Position numbers and translations under genes: made by a program. A stretch of 64,000 nucleotides of DNA, from NCBI RefSeq assembly GCF_019021925.1, contig NZ_CP058990.1, positions 1,666,001 through 1,730,000 on the forward strand, in the 5' to 3' direction. The DNA comes from Cellulophaga sp. HaHaR_3_176. GTDB taxonomy: Bacteria > Bacteroidota > Bacteroidia > Flavobacteriales > Flavobacteriaceae. Within the stretch, counting starts at the first letter, position 1. Each line of letters opens with the position of its first letter. Below are positions 1-8,922 of the stretch, piece by piece. The notes below the pieces were generated by a model. It was not told where the DNA came from. It did no database searches and worked only from the letters and a program-made list of their open reading frames with translations.

Positions 1-1
1 A

Positions 2-1870
2 TTAGCCTTAATGATTGTTAGCTGCAATCTATTTGCACAAAGAGAAGCTGATAAAAAAATAGCTTTTGACAGCAAAATCGAAACTTTATTTTTCCACGAA
101 TTTTCAGCAGTACCAATAATTTTAACTGATAAAACTGTTGCAGGAATAGACCCTGAAACTGGCGAAAAAATATGGGAAATTGAAGGCGACCGATTGTCTT
201 TACTAGGTGGTGCAATCCAAGAAGATAAAGAAAATTACCAAGTTGTTCCTTTTTCTCCTTACATCATAGTTGATAATTTATTAGTTGATACAAGAGATGG
301 AAAAATTATAGTAAACAAAGAAAATAATTATAAAAGTATCATATCATATAATTTGATACCTGAATTAAAATCTTACCTAATACAGTGTAAAACTGATGAC
401 AAAGAGATAAATAAGGTTTTTCTAGTAGAATTATCGAGCAACTCAATAAAATGGGAACAGTCTATAAATATTAGTAAAAAGAGTACTATCAAAAATATTA
501 GTTATAGTAAAGTAAATACTATTGCTTTTACAGCAAGTAACAATTTTTTAATACTAAACAGTAATACAGGTACTGTTATTAAAAATGAAGAAGAAAAAAT
601 TGGTGCTATATACCAAAATCCAAATGGAGATACTTTCTACGCAGTAGAAGCTGCTGGCGGTGGTTTAGGCTCAATGATGGGAGCTGCTTTGACTATGAAT
701 GTCAATAAAATGGTAGCACTAGGTGATAAGATTTATTCTTTCAACGCTAGTTCTGGTGATAGCAATTGGAAAAAACCTTTAAAATTAGACGAAGGATTTA
801 TGTTTAGCCAAGAGGTAGATGGAAAAATGTTTATTCAACATGAAAAAGCTGGTAGTGTTTATGATTACGCTACAGGTGAACCAATTTGGAAAAGAAGTTT
901 TGAAAAAAGAAAGACTAATGATATTGAAAAAAATTCTGAAGGTTACTTAGTCTATTATGGTGCAAGAAAAATGCAATTAGATGATAATGGAAAAGAGCAA
1001 TGGAAAAAGCCTCAATATAATGGAGATTCATACTTAGAAAATATAGGTGAAGATGATTCTTATGATTTATTTGAATATAGTAATGGTAGTATAGTTGCTA
1101 CTTCATATAGAATTGCATATTATGAAAATGGTGTAAAAAAAGCAATTTGGAAAATAGGAGCTGATGAAGAAACTAAAATTGCTTATGATGCTCAAGAGAA
1201 AAACCTTATAGTTTTAGATGGTAAAAATTTATACATTTTAAATCCAGACAGAGGATTAACAGATGATAACAAACAAAAATTACAATTAAAAAAACATAAA
1301 GACTTTAACTTAATGGAAGTTAGAGGAGAGAACTACTTTTTAAGTAGCCCTTGGGAATATGCTATTATAGATAAAAGTGGTTCTTTATTAAAAACTAAAT
1401 ATTTTGTACAACCAGGTGAAGCTGGCAGAAAATGGTTAAATACTTTATCTACAGTAGGTTCTGTTGCTGGTTCAGCATACCAAATGTCAGGACTTTATAA
1501 TGTTGGCGTGGGTGGAACATCTGCTGTAGGAGAAACTTTTACGGGAGTTGTAGCTCCTGGTACAGGTAGCTTTAACCAAGCTAAAAAAGGAGCTAACCAA
1601 TATGAAGCAGGTTATTACGGGAAAATGGCTTCTGAAGCATTATATAACCCAAACAGGTTAAATGCTTTTTCTAATTCTAAAGATTATTCTTTCTATTTTA
1701 CGAAAGATGACGCTGGAACAAAATACTTAGCTCAAGTTAGCAAGGATTCTGGTGAAGAAGTTGATAAATTTATTTTTTTAGATAACAAACCTAACTATCA
1801 TGTTGACCAAATAGAAAAAAGAGTATTCTATACTAATGATAAAGAAGCTTATATATTTGACTACAAATAA
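2..1870 (+). CDS. PQQ-like beta-propeller repeat protein, secreted (5' end cut by window)
   Basis: The frame is already open at base 2 and reads Leu-Ala-Leu before the first Met at 11. The next residues (ending CNLFAQ) look like the tail of a signal peptide, so the true start probably lies upstream of the window and Met-11 is an internal codon. About 620 residues remain. Repeats of the type G-E-x-I-W (GEKIWEI near residue 50, GEPIWKRSF near 290, AIWKIG near 380) are typical blades of a PQQ-like/quinoprotein propeller. A Gly/Ala-rich stretch near residues 480-545 is unusual for the fold and may be a membrane-facing or flexible insert. Such proteins are exported and usually act as scaffolds; enzyme activity cannot be claimed. 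A hairpin terminator follows directly, so it ends a transcription unit. Confidence 0.7.
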   Translation, partial: LALMIVSCNLFAQREADKKIAFDSKIETLFFHEFSAVPIILTDKTVAGIDPETGEKIWEIEGDRLSLLGGAIQEDKENYQVVPFSPYIIVDNLLVDTRDGKIIVNKENNYKSIISYNLIPELKSYLIQCKTDDKEINKVFLVELSSNSIKWEQSINISKKSTIKNISYSKVNTIAFTASNNFLILNSNTGTVIKNEEEKIGAIYQNPNGDTFYAVEAAGGGLGSMMGAALTMNVNKMVALGDKIYSFNASSGDSNWKKPLKLDEGFMFSQEVDGKMFIQHEKAGSVYDYATGEPIWKRSFEKRKTNDIEKNSEGYLVYYGARKMQLDDNGKEQWKKPQYNGDSYLENIGEDDSYDLFEYSNGSIVATSYRIAYYENGVKKAIWKIGADEETKIAYDAQEKNLIVLDGKNLYILNPDRGLTDDNKQKLQLKKHKDFNLMEVRGENYFLSSPWEYAIIDKSGSLLKTKYFVQPGEAGRKWLNTLSTVGSVAGSAYQMSGLYNVGVGGTSAVGETFTGVVAPGTGSFNQAKKGANQYEAGYYGKMASEALYNPNRLNAFSNSKDYSFYFTKDDAGTKYLAQVSKDSGEEVDKFIFLDNKPNYHVDQIEKRVFYTNDKEAYIFDYK

Positions 1871-1890
1871 ATAATAATTTCATTAAAAAA

Positions 1891-1928
1891 AGAGCGATAC
1901 TGTGTAATTACAGTATCGCTCTTTTTTT
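1891..1928 (+). terminator. Rho-independent terminator
   Basis: A perfect 13-bp stem (AGAGCGATACTGT / ACAGTATCGCTCT) with a 6-nt loop is followed by a run of T. It lies 20 nt after the propeller gene and is also preceded by an A run. Confidence 0.9.
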
Positions 1929-1981
1929 TAAAAATATAATTTTACACCTGATTATCAACAACTTACATCTTAAATAGATTT

Positions 1982-1998
1982 TTGGCACGCTGTTTGGT
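1982..1998 (+). promoter_or_regulatory. Candidate sigma-54 (-24/-12) promoter
   Basis: TTGGCACG-N4-TTGGT matches the -24 half of the RpoN consensus completely and the -12 half except GG in place of GC (GG-N10-GG). The implied start is near 2009, giving a 5' leader of about 43 nt before the ATG at 2052. No TAnnTTTG element was seen nearby. An RpoN gene is not in the window, so this is a motif match only. Confidence 0.55.
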
Positions 1999-2003
1999 AT
2001 ATA

Positions 2004-2035
2004 TTAATCGAATGTAGATAGTTACATTCAATTAA
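2004..2035 (+). promoter_or_regulatory. Inverted repeat in the 5' leader
   Basis: GAATGTA-N6-TACATTC (2010-2029) is a perfect 7-bp inverted repeat. It extends through TTAAT/ATTAA with one mismatch. It begins at the predicted transcript start and could be a 5' stabilising hairpin or an operator. Confidence 0.5.
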
Positions 2036-2051
2036 TTTAAAACCTTATATC

Positions 2052-3215
2052 ATGAGAAAATTTATACTTCTTTTTTCGGCATTTATTTTTGCTACTACAA
2101 TTGCGAAAGCCGAAACTTCAAACGATAAGGTTGCAAATAGCAATACTTATACGAATAACGACTCATTCATTTTTGTCGAAAATGGCATTACGTTTTCAGT
2201 TTACCCAGATGGTGAATTTGATTTTTATATAGATGAAAGAGCTGGTGTTAATGCCAATGTAAATATTGGAAGAACAAATATTACATTTAATTCTGGTTAC
2301 GATTATAACCCATATGTGCAATACGATGATTATGGAGCTGTAATACAAGTTGAAGATATTCCTGTATTTTACGATTATTATGGTCGTGTATCACAAATTG
2401 GTGATATAGATATTAGATATAACAACGGTAGAGTTGCTAGATTAGGTGGTATGTCTGTTTTTTACAACAATAATGGTTACTACAGCCATAACAGTGGATA
2501 CATAAATATATACAATAGAAGTTATGTGTACCGTCCATTTCACCGTTATTTTGCAAGACCATCTATTGGATTTAGTTTAGTGTACCAAACACCTTACAGA
2601 AGGTATTATAACCCGGTTAGATATACATATTATAACCCATACCGTTACAATACTCGTAGAGCTTATGCAACTGTAGGTAAATCTCACAGATATAATAAAG
2701 TGCGTAACGAAAGAGCTTCTGTTTACAGAAACGATAAAAGAGTAACTGTTAGAAGTAACAACTATTCTAGAGGAAGTAAAAATAGTAAAGTAGCTACTTC
2801 TAGAGGTGCTGTAGCTAAAAGAAGTAATACTGGAAGATCTACAACTGTAAAAAGAAGTTCGACAACTTACAGAAAACCATCGACTGCTGCTAATAGAACA
2901 AAAACAGTTACTAGAACTACAACGACTAGAAATACAGGTGTAGCTAATAGAAATAATACCTCTTCAAGAGTATCTAAAAGCACTCCTACAAGAACAAATA
3001 AACCTGTTGCTAGTAGAACTACAACATCAAGAGTATCGAAAAGTACTCCTGCAAGAACAAGTAGAACTACTACAACTAGATCTACAACGTCAAGGGTATC
3101 AAAAAATACTCCTGCAAGAACAAGCAGAGCTAATACATCGTCTAGATCGACTAATAGTTCTTCTAAAAGTTCAAGAAGTACAAATGCTAGCGTAAGAAGT
3201 AGTAGTAGAAATTAA
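2052..3215 (+). CDS. Secreted Arg/Ser/Thr-rich low-complexity protein
   Basis: 387 residues with a clear signal peptide (residues 1-20, cleavage near AKA-E). Residues 40-150 are rich in Tyr/Asp/Asn with recurring short strands of the type DDYGAVIQV, YYGRVSQIGDI and NNGRVARLGG, suggesting a small repetitive beta structure. Residues 150-200 are Tyr/Arg-rich. From about 205 to the end the chain is a basic, probably disordered Ser/Thr/Arg/Lys tail containing three 21-residue repeats. The N-terminal part resembles hypothetical proteins common in Flavobacteriaceae, but no named function can be given. It sits alone between two terminators behind a sigma-54-like promoter, so it is a single-gene unit. 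A surface or matrix role is a guess from composition. Confidence 0.75.
   Translation: MRKFILLFSAFIFATTIAKAETSNDKVANSNTYTNNDSFIFVENGITFSVYPDGEFDFYIDERAGVNANVNIGRTNITFNSGYDYNPYVQYDDYGAVIQVEDIPVFYDYYGRVSQIGDIDIRYNNGRVARLGGMSVFYNNNGYYSHNSGYINIYNRSYVYRPFHRYFARPSIGFSLVYQTPYRRYYNPVRYTYYNPYRYNTRRAYATVGKSHRYNKVRNERASVYRNDKRVTVRSNNYSRGSKNSKVATSRGAVAKRSNTGRSTTVKRSSTTYRKPSTAANRTKTVTRTTTTRNTGVANRNNTSSRVSKSTPTRTNKPVASRTTTSRVSKSTPARTSRTTTTRSTTSRVSKNTPARTSRANTSSRSTNSSSKSSRSTNASVRSSSRN
2964..3152 (+). repeat. 63-bp tandem repeat, three copies, in frame
   Basis: Copies begin at 2964, 3027 and 3090, exactly 63 bp apart. Each encodes 21 residues beginning SRVSK-S/N-TP-T/A-RT. The first 34 bp of each unit are best conserved and the rest diverges. 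Because the unit is a multiple of three, gain or loss of copies would keep the frame. Confidence 0.9.
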
Positions 3216-3241
3216 AATAATTTTTAGGTTGGTTAGTTGAT

Positions 3242-3281
3242 AACACCCCGCAATGAACTTGTTCTTGTGGGGTGTTTTATT
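3242..3281 (+). terminator. Rho-independent terminator
   Basis: AACACCCCGCAA pairs with TTGTGGGGTGTT (one G-T pair), with GAAC/GTTC extending inside the loop, then TTTTATTTTTT. It closes the gene at 2052-3215 and overlaps the stop of the convergent flippase gene. Confidence 0.85.
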
Positions 3282-4731
3282 TTTTGAAATACTTAGTTAT
3301 AACTCCTGTTATATCTTCAGATACATTTAATTTGTATAAAAAAACCACATACACTGCGATTATAAGAATACTTTTAATACCAATATTTATAATCGGATTA
3401 AATGGAAGTGGAATAAAATAAAATGATACACCTAATACACATAAAAGCACGAACACTTTAAACATTTGAAACGTAAACGGTAAAACACCAAATCTTAATT
3501 TTACAAATATTACCTTAATGGTATTATAAAGTATTAATGAAATAAACGTAGCGATAGCTGCACCAAACAAACCATATTCTGGTATCAACCATAAATTAAA
3601 AATAATAGTGATTATAGCCAAAAACACTCCCATAACAAGCACTGCTCTATAATAATCTGAATTATACAATATTGCATTATTGTTACCCAAAGCAGCATCA
3701 TACACCTTTGCTAGACCAATTAAAAAAACCACAAAAAAACCATTACTGTACTCTTTCGGTAATAGCAAATAAAGGTCTTCTAAATTCAATATAATCAGTA
3801 AGTATACTATTCCTGATATAATAAATAATGTCAACGAGCTTCTATGATACATATCTTTTAGCCCCTTAATATCTTTTTTATTTAACAACTCTGCCGTCAA
3901 CGGGTATACAATTTGATGCATTGATCGCGATGGTACAGATATTACTGTTGCTATAAATATTGCGACACTATAATATGCTACATTTTCAATTTTCACAAAC
4001 TGATTTATCATCACCTTATCCATTTCTAAAAGAACCACAGCTGCAGAGCCTCCTAAAATTATCAAAGCACTATATTCTAAAATAACTTTTGTATTTGATG
4101 GAAAGTTGAAACTTATTTTAGGCATTCGTAAACGGTACGCATATATTTTCATGATTACCATTCTAACCATGTATAATAATACCAAGCACATTAAAAAATC
4201 ATCTACTGAAATATAGTTAAGGTACACTAATAAAAGTAATACCATTATTCCAACACGAACAAAAACTTCTTTCATGAAGTTACCAAAAACAGATTTCATA
4301 TAAACTTTTGCCCAAGCATAAAAAATCTCAAAATAAGCCATTGCCATACCTATTAAAAAAATATGCCACACATATCCTTTAACAATTGGATTTTCTTTGG
4401 ATATAAAACTTCCTATAGCATCATTAGCAACATATGCAATAACAACTATTGGTATAATTAAAAATAAAGGCAATAGAAGCATCAGTGTTAAAAAACCATC
4501 GCCTGTTTTTTCATTTTTGAAATTGCTATAGTATTTAACTAAAGTATTTGGCACACCAAATGCCATTATAGGCATTAATACTGCAGATGCTGATAATATA
4601 ACGCCTACGAGACCATAATACTCATCGGTTAAAAAACGTGTATATAAAAAAAGTGTATTAATCGCTCCTATTCCAAAACCTAAATAGGTAATGATGGTGT
4701 TATTAAGAGACTGCTTTAGTACAATTCCCAT
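3277..4731 (-). CDS. Polysaccharide flippase family membrane protein (Wzx/MATE-like)
   Basis: 484 residues, hydrophobic throughout, with about 12-14 predicted transmembrane segments. The opening (LKQSLNNTIITYLGFGIGAINTLFLY) and the G-L-x-x-x-x-x-A-xx-A pattern are typical of oligosaccharide/polysaccharide flippases that move lipid-linked glycans across the inner membrane. Its start codon overlaps the stop of the upstream glycosyltransferase by one base (TAATG), so translation is probably coupled. It is the last gene of a three-gene operon with YfhO and a GT4 enzyme, which fits export of a cell-surface glycan or glycolipid. The exact substrate is unknown. Confidence 0.85.
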   Translation of the reverse strand: MGIVLKQSLNNTIITYLGFGIGAINTLFLYTRFLTDEYYGLVGVILSASAVLMPIMAFGVPNTLVKYYSNFKNEKTGDGFLTLMLLLPLFLIIPIVVIAYVANDAIGSFISKENPIVKGYVWHIFLIGMAMAYFEIFYAWAKVYMKSVFGNFMKEVFVRVGIMVLLLLVYLNYISVDDFLMCLVLLYMVRMVIMKIYAYRLRMPKISFNFPSNTKVILEYSALIILGGSAAVVLLEMDKVMINQFVKIENVAYYSVAIFIATVISVPSRSMHQIVYPLTAELLNKKDIKGLKDMYHRSSLTLFIISGIVYLLIILNLEDLYLLLPKEYSNGFFVVFLIGLAKVYDAALGNNNAILYNSDYYRAVLVMGVFLAIITIIFNLWLIPEYGLFGAAIATFISLILYNTIKVIFVKLRFGVLPFTFQMFKVFVLLCVLGVSFYFIPLPFNPIINIGIKSILIIAVYVVFLYKLNVSEDITGVITKYFKK

Positions 4732-6002
4732 TAGAGCTGTTCTGCTAGTTTTTTTGTTAGTTCCCTCCTACTATATTTGTTTATATTGGAAGAGTTTATA
4801 TTTAGTTTACCTTGTTGGTATGCTGTAAACCATGATAAAATTACTTTTTTTAATTCAGCTTTTTGTTGGTATGTAAAAGTTTCTCCTGAAGATGTTTCTG
4901 ATATAATCTTAGCAACATCCCAATTTTCTGGCCCAATAGCTATTATAGGGCGCTTTGCTGCCATATATTCAAAAAGTTTTCCAGGTATAATACCTCGTGT
5001 TTCATCAACATCAATTTCTGCTAAAAGCAAAATTTGAGATGAGCGTTGCACTTCTATAGCTTTACTATGTGAAACATACCCTAATAAATTAATATTGCCT
5101 TTTAAGCCATAGCTGTTGATTGTTTCTAAAACATCATCACTAACAACACCAACAAAATTTAAAACAACAGCTTGCTTAAATGCTGAGTTTTCATTTATAA
5201 GTTCTGACAAAACTTGCCATAAATTTTCAGGATTTCTGCCTGTTAACAAAGAGCCTATGTGCGCTATTGTAAATTTATCATCTAGAACTGCATCTCCAGC
5301 ATACGCAGTATCAAAGCCATTTGTAATAACTTCTATAGTTTTATTTGATAGCGCTTGAAATTCTTTTTTAGTAGTTTCACTAGTCACGACAATCTTATCT
5401 GCGGTGTTTAAAACTAGCGACTCTAATTTCTTATGCTTTTTAATAGACTTTGAAGTCAACTTTAGCTTTTTATGATAGCCTATCGAAGTCCAAGGATCTC
5501 TAAAATCTGAAATCCATTTTATATTTAATTGTTCTTTTAGTTTTAAACCAATTAAATGCACACTGTGTGGTGGGCCTGTAGTAATTACAGTATTAATCTC
5601 TTCCTTTTTTATGATTTCTTTTAAGTACGTTACCGATGGTTTAACCCAATATTTTCTAGCATCAGGAATAAATAAGTTACCTCTAACCCAAAGCATCATT
5701 TTTTCTGCAAAAGATTGATTTTTAGTTTGAATAATACCTGAACTTATCCTCTTTGTTTTTTTACTTGATAAAAGACTTGCAATTTTATAAGGCTCAAAAA
5801 TAGGTTGCTTGAAAATAGTTATTCCTTCAGGAATTTCGTTTAAAAAATTAGCATCTACAATTGGATAGTTAGGATTTTCGGGTATATAAACGATAGGTTC
5901 TATACCAAAATCTCTAAGGTATTTTACAAATTTTAACCATCGTTGCACTCCTGGACCACCTGCTGGAGGCCAGTAATATGTGATGATTAGTACTTTTTTC
6001 AT
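4731..6002 (-). CDS. Glycosyltransferase family 4-like protein
   Basis: 423 residues. The N-terminus (KVLIITYYWPPAGGPGVQRW) is the classic GT4 acceptor-domain opening with the Gly-rich loop. A hinge and a second Rossmann-like domain follow. In the second domain, GSLLTGRNPENL and, near the C-terminus, GIIPGKLFEYMAAKRPIIAIG form the expected nucleotide-sugar site (E-x7-E region). It is a cytosolic retaining glycosyltransferase of the GT-B fold; donor and acceptor cannot be told. It is coupled to both neighbours by one-base TAATG overlaps at 6002 and 4731. Confidence 0.88.
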   Translation of the reverse strand: MKKVLIITYYWPPAGGPGVQRWLKFVKYLRDFGIEPIVYIPENPNYPIVDANFLNEIPEGITIFKQPIFEPYKIASLLSSKKTKRISSGIIQTKNQSFAEKMMLWVRGNLFIPDARKYWVKPSVTYLKEIIKKEEINTVITTGPPHSVHLIGLKLKEQLNIKWISDFRDPWTSIGYHKKLKLTSKSIKKHKKLESLVLNTADKIVVTSETTKKEFQALSNKTIEVITNGFDTAYAGDAVLDDKFTIAHIGSLLTGRNPENLWQVLSELINENSAFKQAVVLNFVGVVSDDVLETINSYGLKGNINLLGYVSHSKAIEVQRSSQILLLAEIDVDETRGIIPGKLFEYMAAKRPIIAIGPENWDVAKIISETSSGETFTYQQKAELKKVILSWFTAYQQGKLNINSSNINKYSRRELTKKLAEQL

Positions 6003-8434
6003 TACTCTTTATTTGTTTTTCGAGAACGCCAGAATGAAAAACCCAATGCTCCTAAAAATAAAATACCTAATAAAGCACTACTCCCTAAAACAATGCTAGA
6101 ACCTGTTTGTATAACTTTTGGTTCAAATTTGAATTCTACAGTATGCTTTCCTTCAGGAATTTCTAAAGCCCTTAAAGCATAGTTTACTCTAAAGTGTGGT
6201 TTTAATTGACCATCAATATAGGCGTTCCAACCATTTGCATAATACATTTCAGAAAAAACAGCCAGACCTATTTTTGAAGTATTTGATTCGTATGTCAAAT
6301 GATTCGGTTTGTAGGTTCTCAATTTTATTGATGCAAGTGAATCTACAGGAAATGCAAATCTTTTTACAACTGAGAATTTAGATGTATTTACTACTGCTGT
6401 AGATTTTGTATTCAACTTTTCTAAAGCTAAAATTTCATCATCAGAAGAAGTTACTTTTTCTAATTTTTGCACAAACCAAGCATTGCCATTAGCGTCTGGG
6501 TTTAATGCTGGGTAACTTCTACCCTCTTTATCTTGCTGAATTACATATTTTACATTCAACATATTTAAAACATTTAAATTACCGTTATAAATATGGAAAT
6601 CAAAAAGATCTTGAATAACTGCGGGTTTAGCAGCATGGTACCCACCAATAGATTTATGGTAATACGATGTACTTGCGCCATTTAACCCTTCTGCTGGGTT
6701 ATATACTCTATAATTTGAAGTATCTTCTTCAAGTTGCTCATCAATAGGTGTTTTAGGAAAAGGAGCTGTCATTGCACGCTGACGAACAAAATCATCATCA
6801 TTTACATAACGTTTTGCGACCCCTACTAAATCAAATAAAATCAAAAGTCCAATTACTAAAACAAAAACATTTTTACTGAGTTTTTCTTTGATAAAAAACC
6901 ATAAAGCCGTTGCTGCCAGCAATACAAAAATTAAAGAACGTATAGCATCATTTACGTAAACTGCTTCACGATCTAATCTAATTATAGTCATTAACTCTTC
7001 TCCATAGTTTTGTTCTAAAAAAGCATCACTACCACCTTCAAAATAAAACAAACCTTTAATTAGTAAAATAAGTATACCTAAACCTGTACTTATAAAAAAG
7101 CTCAGTTTTAATGCATTTAATTTTTTAGTTTTTTTAATTTTATCATTAAATAAAGCTGATAACGCTAATATCGCAAGTATTGGAACACACAACTCAAGAA
7201 TTACTTGTATTGATGATACTGCTCTAAACTTATCGTACATCGGAAAGTAATCGATCATAAAATCGGTTAACGTACTAAAGTTTTTTCCCCATGATAATAA
7301 AAGAGACATAATAACACCACCTAAAAGCCACCATTTGGCTTTTTTGCGTACTAGTATTAATCCTAAAATAAACAAGAAAAATAATACAGCGCCAATATAA
7401 GCTGGAGCTGAAGTACCTGGCTGATCTCCCCAATATAAAGGCAAACCGCTAGTAAAATCTAATGCTTTTGTTTTTGAAAGACCCTTTTCTATTAAAAAAT
7501 CAAATGTTTTAGAATCCTCACCTAAGTTTTCGTTATTTGAACCTCCAAACATTCTTGGTACAAATAAATTTAAAGACTCTGCTATACCATAACTGTATTG
7601 CGTAATATATTCTTTATCTAAACCGCCTGTATTCATTTTTGCAGCTCCGTCTGGCGTAATTGTTAACTCACTTTTACCACGTGTACTCCAGTCCGCATAT
7701 TCTTTGGTAGCCATTAAACTTGTTGCATTTGTTGCTATACCTAAAAATACGCCTGCTAACAAAATACCTACAGAAGCAAAAAAATGCTTCAATTTTTTTT
7801 CAAGAATAGCTTCTACTAAATAGACAACACCTAATATCAATACCAAAAGCATAAAATAATATGTCATTTGATAATGATTAGCATTTATTTCTAAGGCCAT
7901 TGCTAAAGCTGTGAGAATAAAACCCCAAACATATTTTTTTCGAAATACTAAAACAATACCTCCCAAAAGCATTGGTAAGTATGCAATAGCATGGGCTTTA
8001 GCATTATGCCCTACACCTAAAATTATAATCAAATACGTAGAAAAACCAAATGCAAAAGCACCTAATATTGCTAATCTATAATCTACTTTTAAACATGATA
8101 AAAGAATATAAAACCCGAATAAATAAAGAAATAAATAATCTGCAGGGCGAGGTAAAAAACGTAGGCCTAAATCTATTTGTTTAATGTAATTATGTGGGTA
8201 ATGGGCTCCTAATTGAAATGTTGGCATCCCTCCAAATGCACTATTAGTCCAATATGGCTCCTCTCCTGTTTGTTTTTTAAAATCTATTTGCTCTTTTGCC
8301 ATTCCTGTATACTGAGCAATATCTGATTGAAAAATTACTTTGCCTTGCAAAACAGGTGTAAAAAAAGCTAATGCTCCAATAACAAATAATGCTATCGCAA
8401 AAAAATGAATTAAAAACGCTTTAAGGGTACTCTT
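6002..8434 (-). CDS. YfhO family membrane protein
   Basis: A large multi-pass protein (810 residues from the chosen start, about 12 membrane segments) with a soluble C-terminal region. It shows the YfhO pattern FTPVLQGKVIFQSDIAQYTG near the N-terminus and GGMPTFQ shortly after. In other bacteria YfhO takes part in glycosylation of lipoteichoic acid or other surface polymers as a GT-C-like enzyme. The frame stays open up to 8476, but the start MKSTLKAF at 8434 places the first membrane helix at the usual distance, so I chose it. First gene of the operon with the GT4 enzyme and flippase. Role in envelope glycan assembly is inferred from family and neighbours. Confidence 0.85.
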   Translation of the reverse strand, partial: KSTLKAFLIHFFAIALFVIGALAFFTPVLQGKVIFQSDIAQYTGMAKEQIDFKKQTGEEPYWTNSAFGGMPTFQLGAHYPHNYIKQIDLGLRFLPRPADYLFLYLFGFYILLSCLKVDYRLAILGAFAFGFSTYLIIILGVGHNAKAHAIAYLPMLLGGIVLVFRKKYVWGFILTALAMALEINANHYQMTYYFMLLVLILGVVYLVEAILEKKLKHFFASVGILLAGVFLGIATNATSLMATKEYADWSTRGKSELTITPDGAAKMNTGGLDKEYITQYSYGIAESLNLFVPRMFGGSNNENLGEDSKTFDFLIEKGLSKTKALDFTSGLPLYWGDQPGTSAPAYIGAVLFFLFILGLILVRKKAKWWLLGGVIMSLLLSWGKNFSTLTDFMIDYFPMYDKFRAVSSIQVILELCVPILAILALSALFNDKIKKTKKLNALKLSFFISTGLGILILLIKGLFYFEGGSDAFLEQNYGEELMTIIRLDREAVYVNDAIRSLIFVLLAATALWFFIKEKLSKNVFVLVIGLLILFDLVGVAKRYVNDDDFVRQRAMTAPFPKTPIDEQLEEDTSNYRVYNPAEGLNGASTSYYHKSIGGYHAAKPAVIQDLFDFHIYNGNLNVLNMLNVKYVIQQDKEGRSYPALNPDANGNAWFVQKLEKVTSSDDEILALEKLNTKSTAVVNTSKFSVVKRFAFPVDSLASIKLRTYKPNHLTYESNTSKIGLAVFSEMYYANGWNAYIDGQLKPHFRVNYALRALEIPEGKHTVEFKFEPKVIQTGSSIVLGSSALLGILFLGALGFSFWRSRKTNKE

Positions 8435-8542
8435 CATCTGAGGGTATCTTATTTTAGATTCAGATGTAATTACCAAAAAAACATGCAGAATAAGTGCAAA
8501 TTTTAAATGGTTATTTCATCGGTTGGTTAAAAAAAAAGGAAA

Positions 8543-8809
8543 TTAGTCAATTTCTTCAAAATCTATATATTCTCCCACTTTATTCGAAGAAGAATTAGAT
8601 TGTTTTTTTGTATTTGTATCAATTATTACATCACCCTCAGGTGTTTTATTTGCTTGCTGTTGTTGCCCAAAACCTTCAAATTTTTCTCTAAAATGTTTCT
8701 CTGCTTTTTTACCTGCATAATTTAATAATGTAGGTGCAAATAATTTTATTAAAATTTTGAGCAAATAATATACTAATAGTATAACTAAAATCGTTGTTAA
8801 GAAAGCCAT
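8543..8809 (-). CDS. DUF4834 family small membrane protein
   Basis: About 88 residues from MAFLTTIL; an in-frame ATG at 8833 would add eight residues. One N-terminal transmembrane helix (FLTTILVILLVYYLLKILIKLF) is followed by a cytosolic amphipathic part (KKAEKHFREKFEGFG) and an acidic Ser/Asn-rich tail. The arrangement matches the flavobacterial DUF4834 family, whose function is unknown. It lies upstream of the YfhO operon on the same strand, 108 nt away, and is divergent from the outer-membrane protein at 8923. Confidence 0.8.
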   Translation of the reverse strand: MAFLTTILVILLVYYLLKILIKLFAPTLLNYAGKKAEKHFREKFEGFGQQQQANKTPEGDVIIDTNTKKQSNSSSNKVGEYIDFEEID

Positions 8810-8922
8810 ATTGTTTAATATAATTAACATCAAAAATACGATTATAAGACCGCATATTAATGGCTAATTTCTTAAAATAATAATAAAACCGTTAACATAA
8901 CTGCGGTAATGAACAATATATT

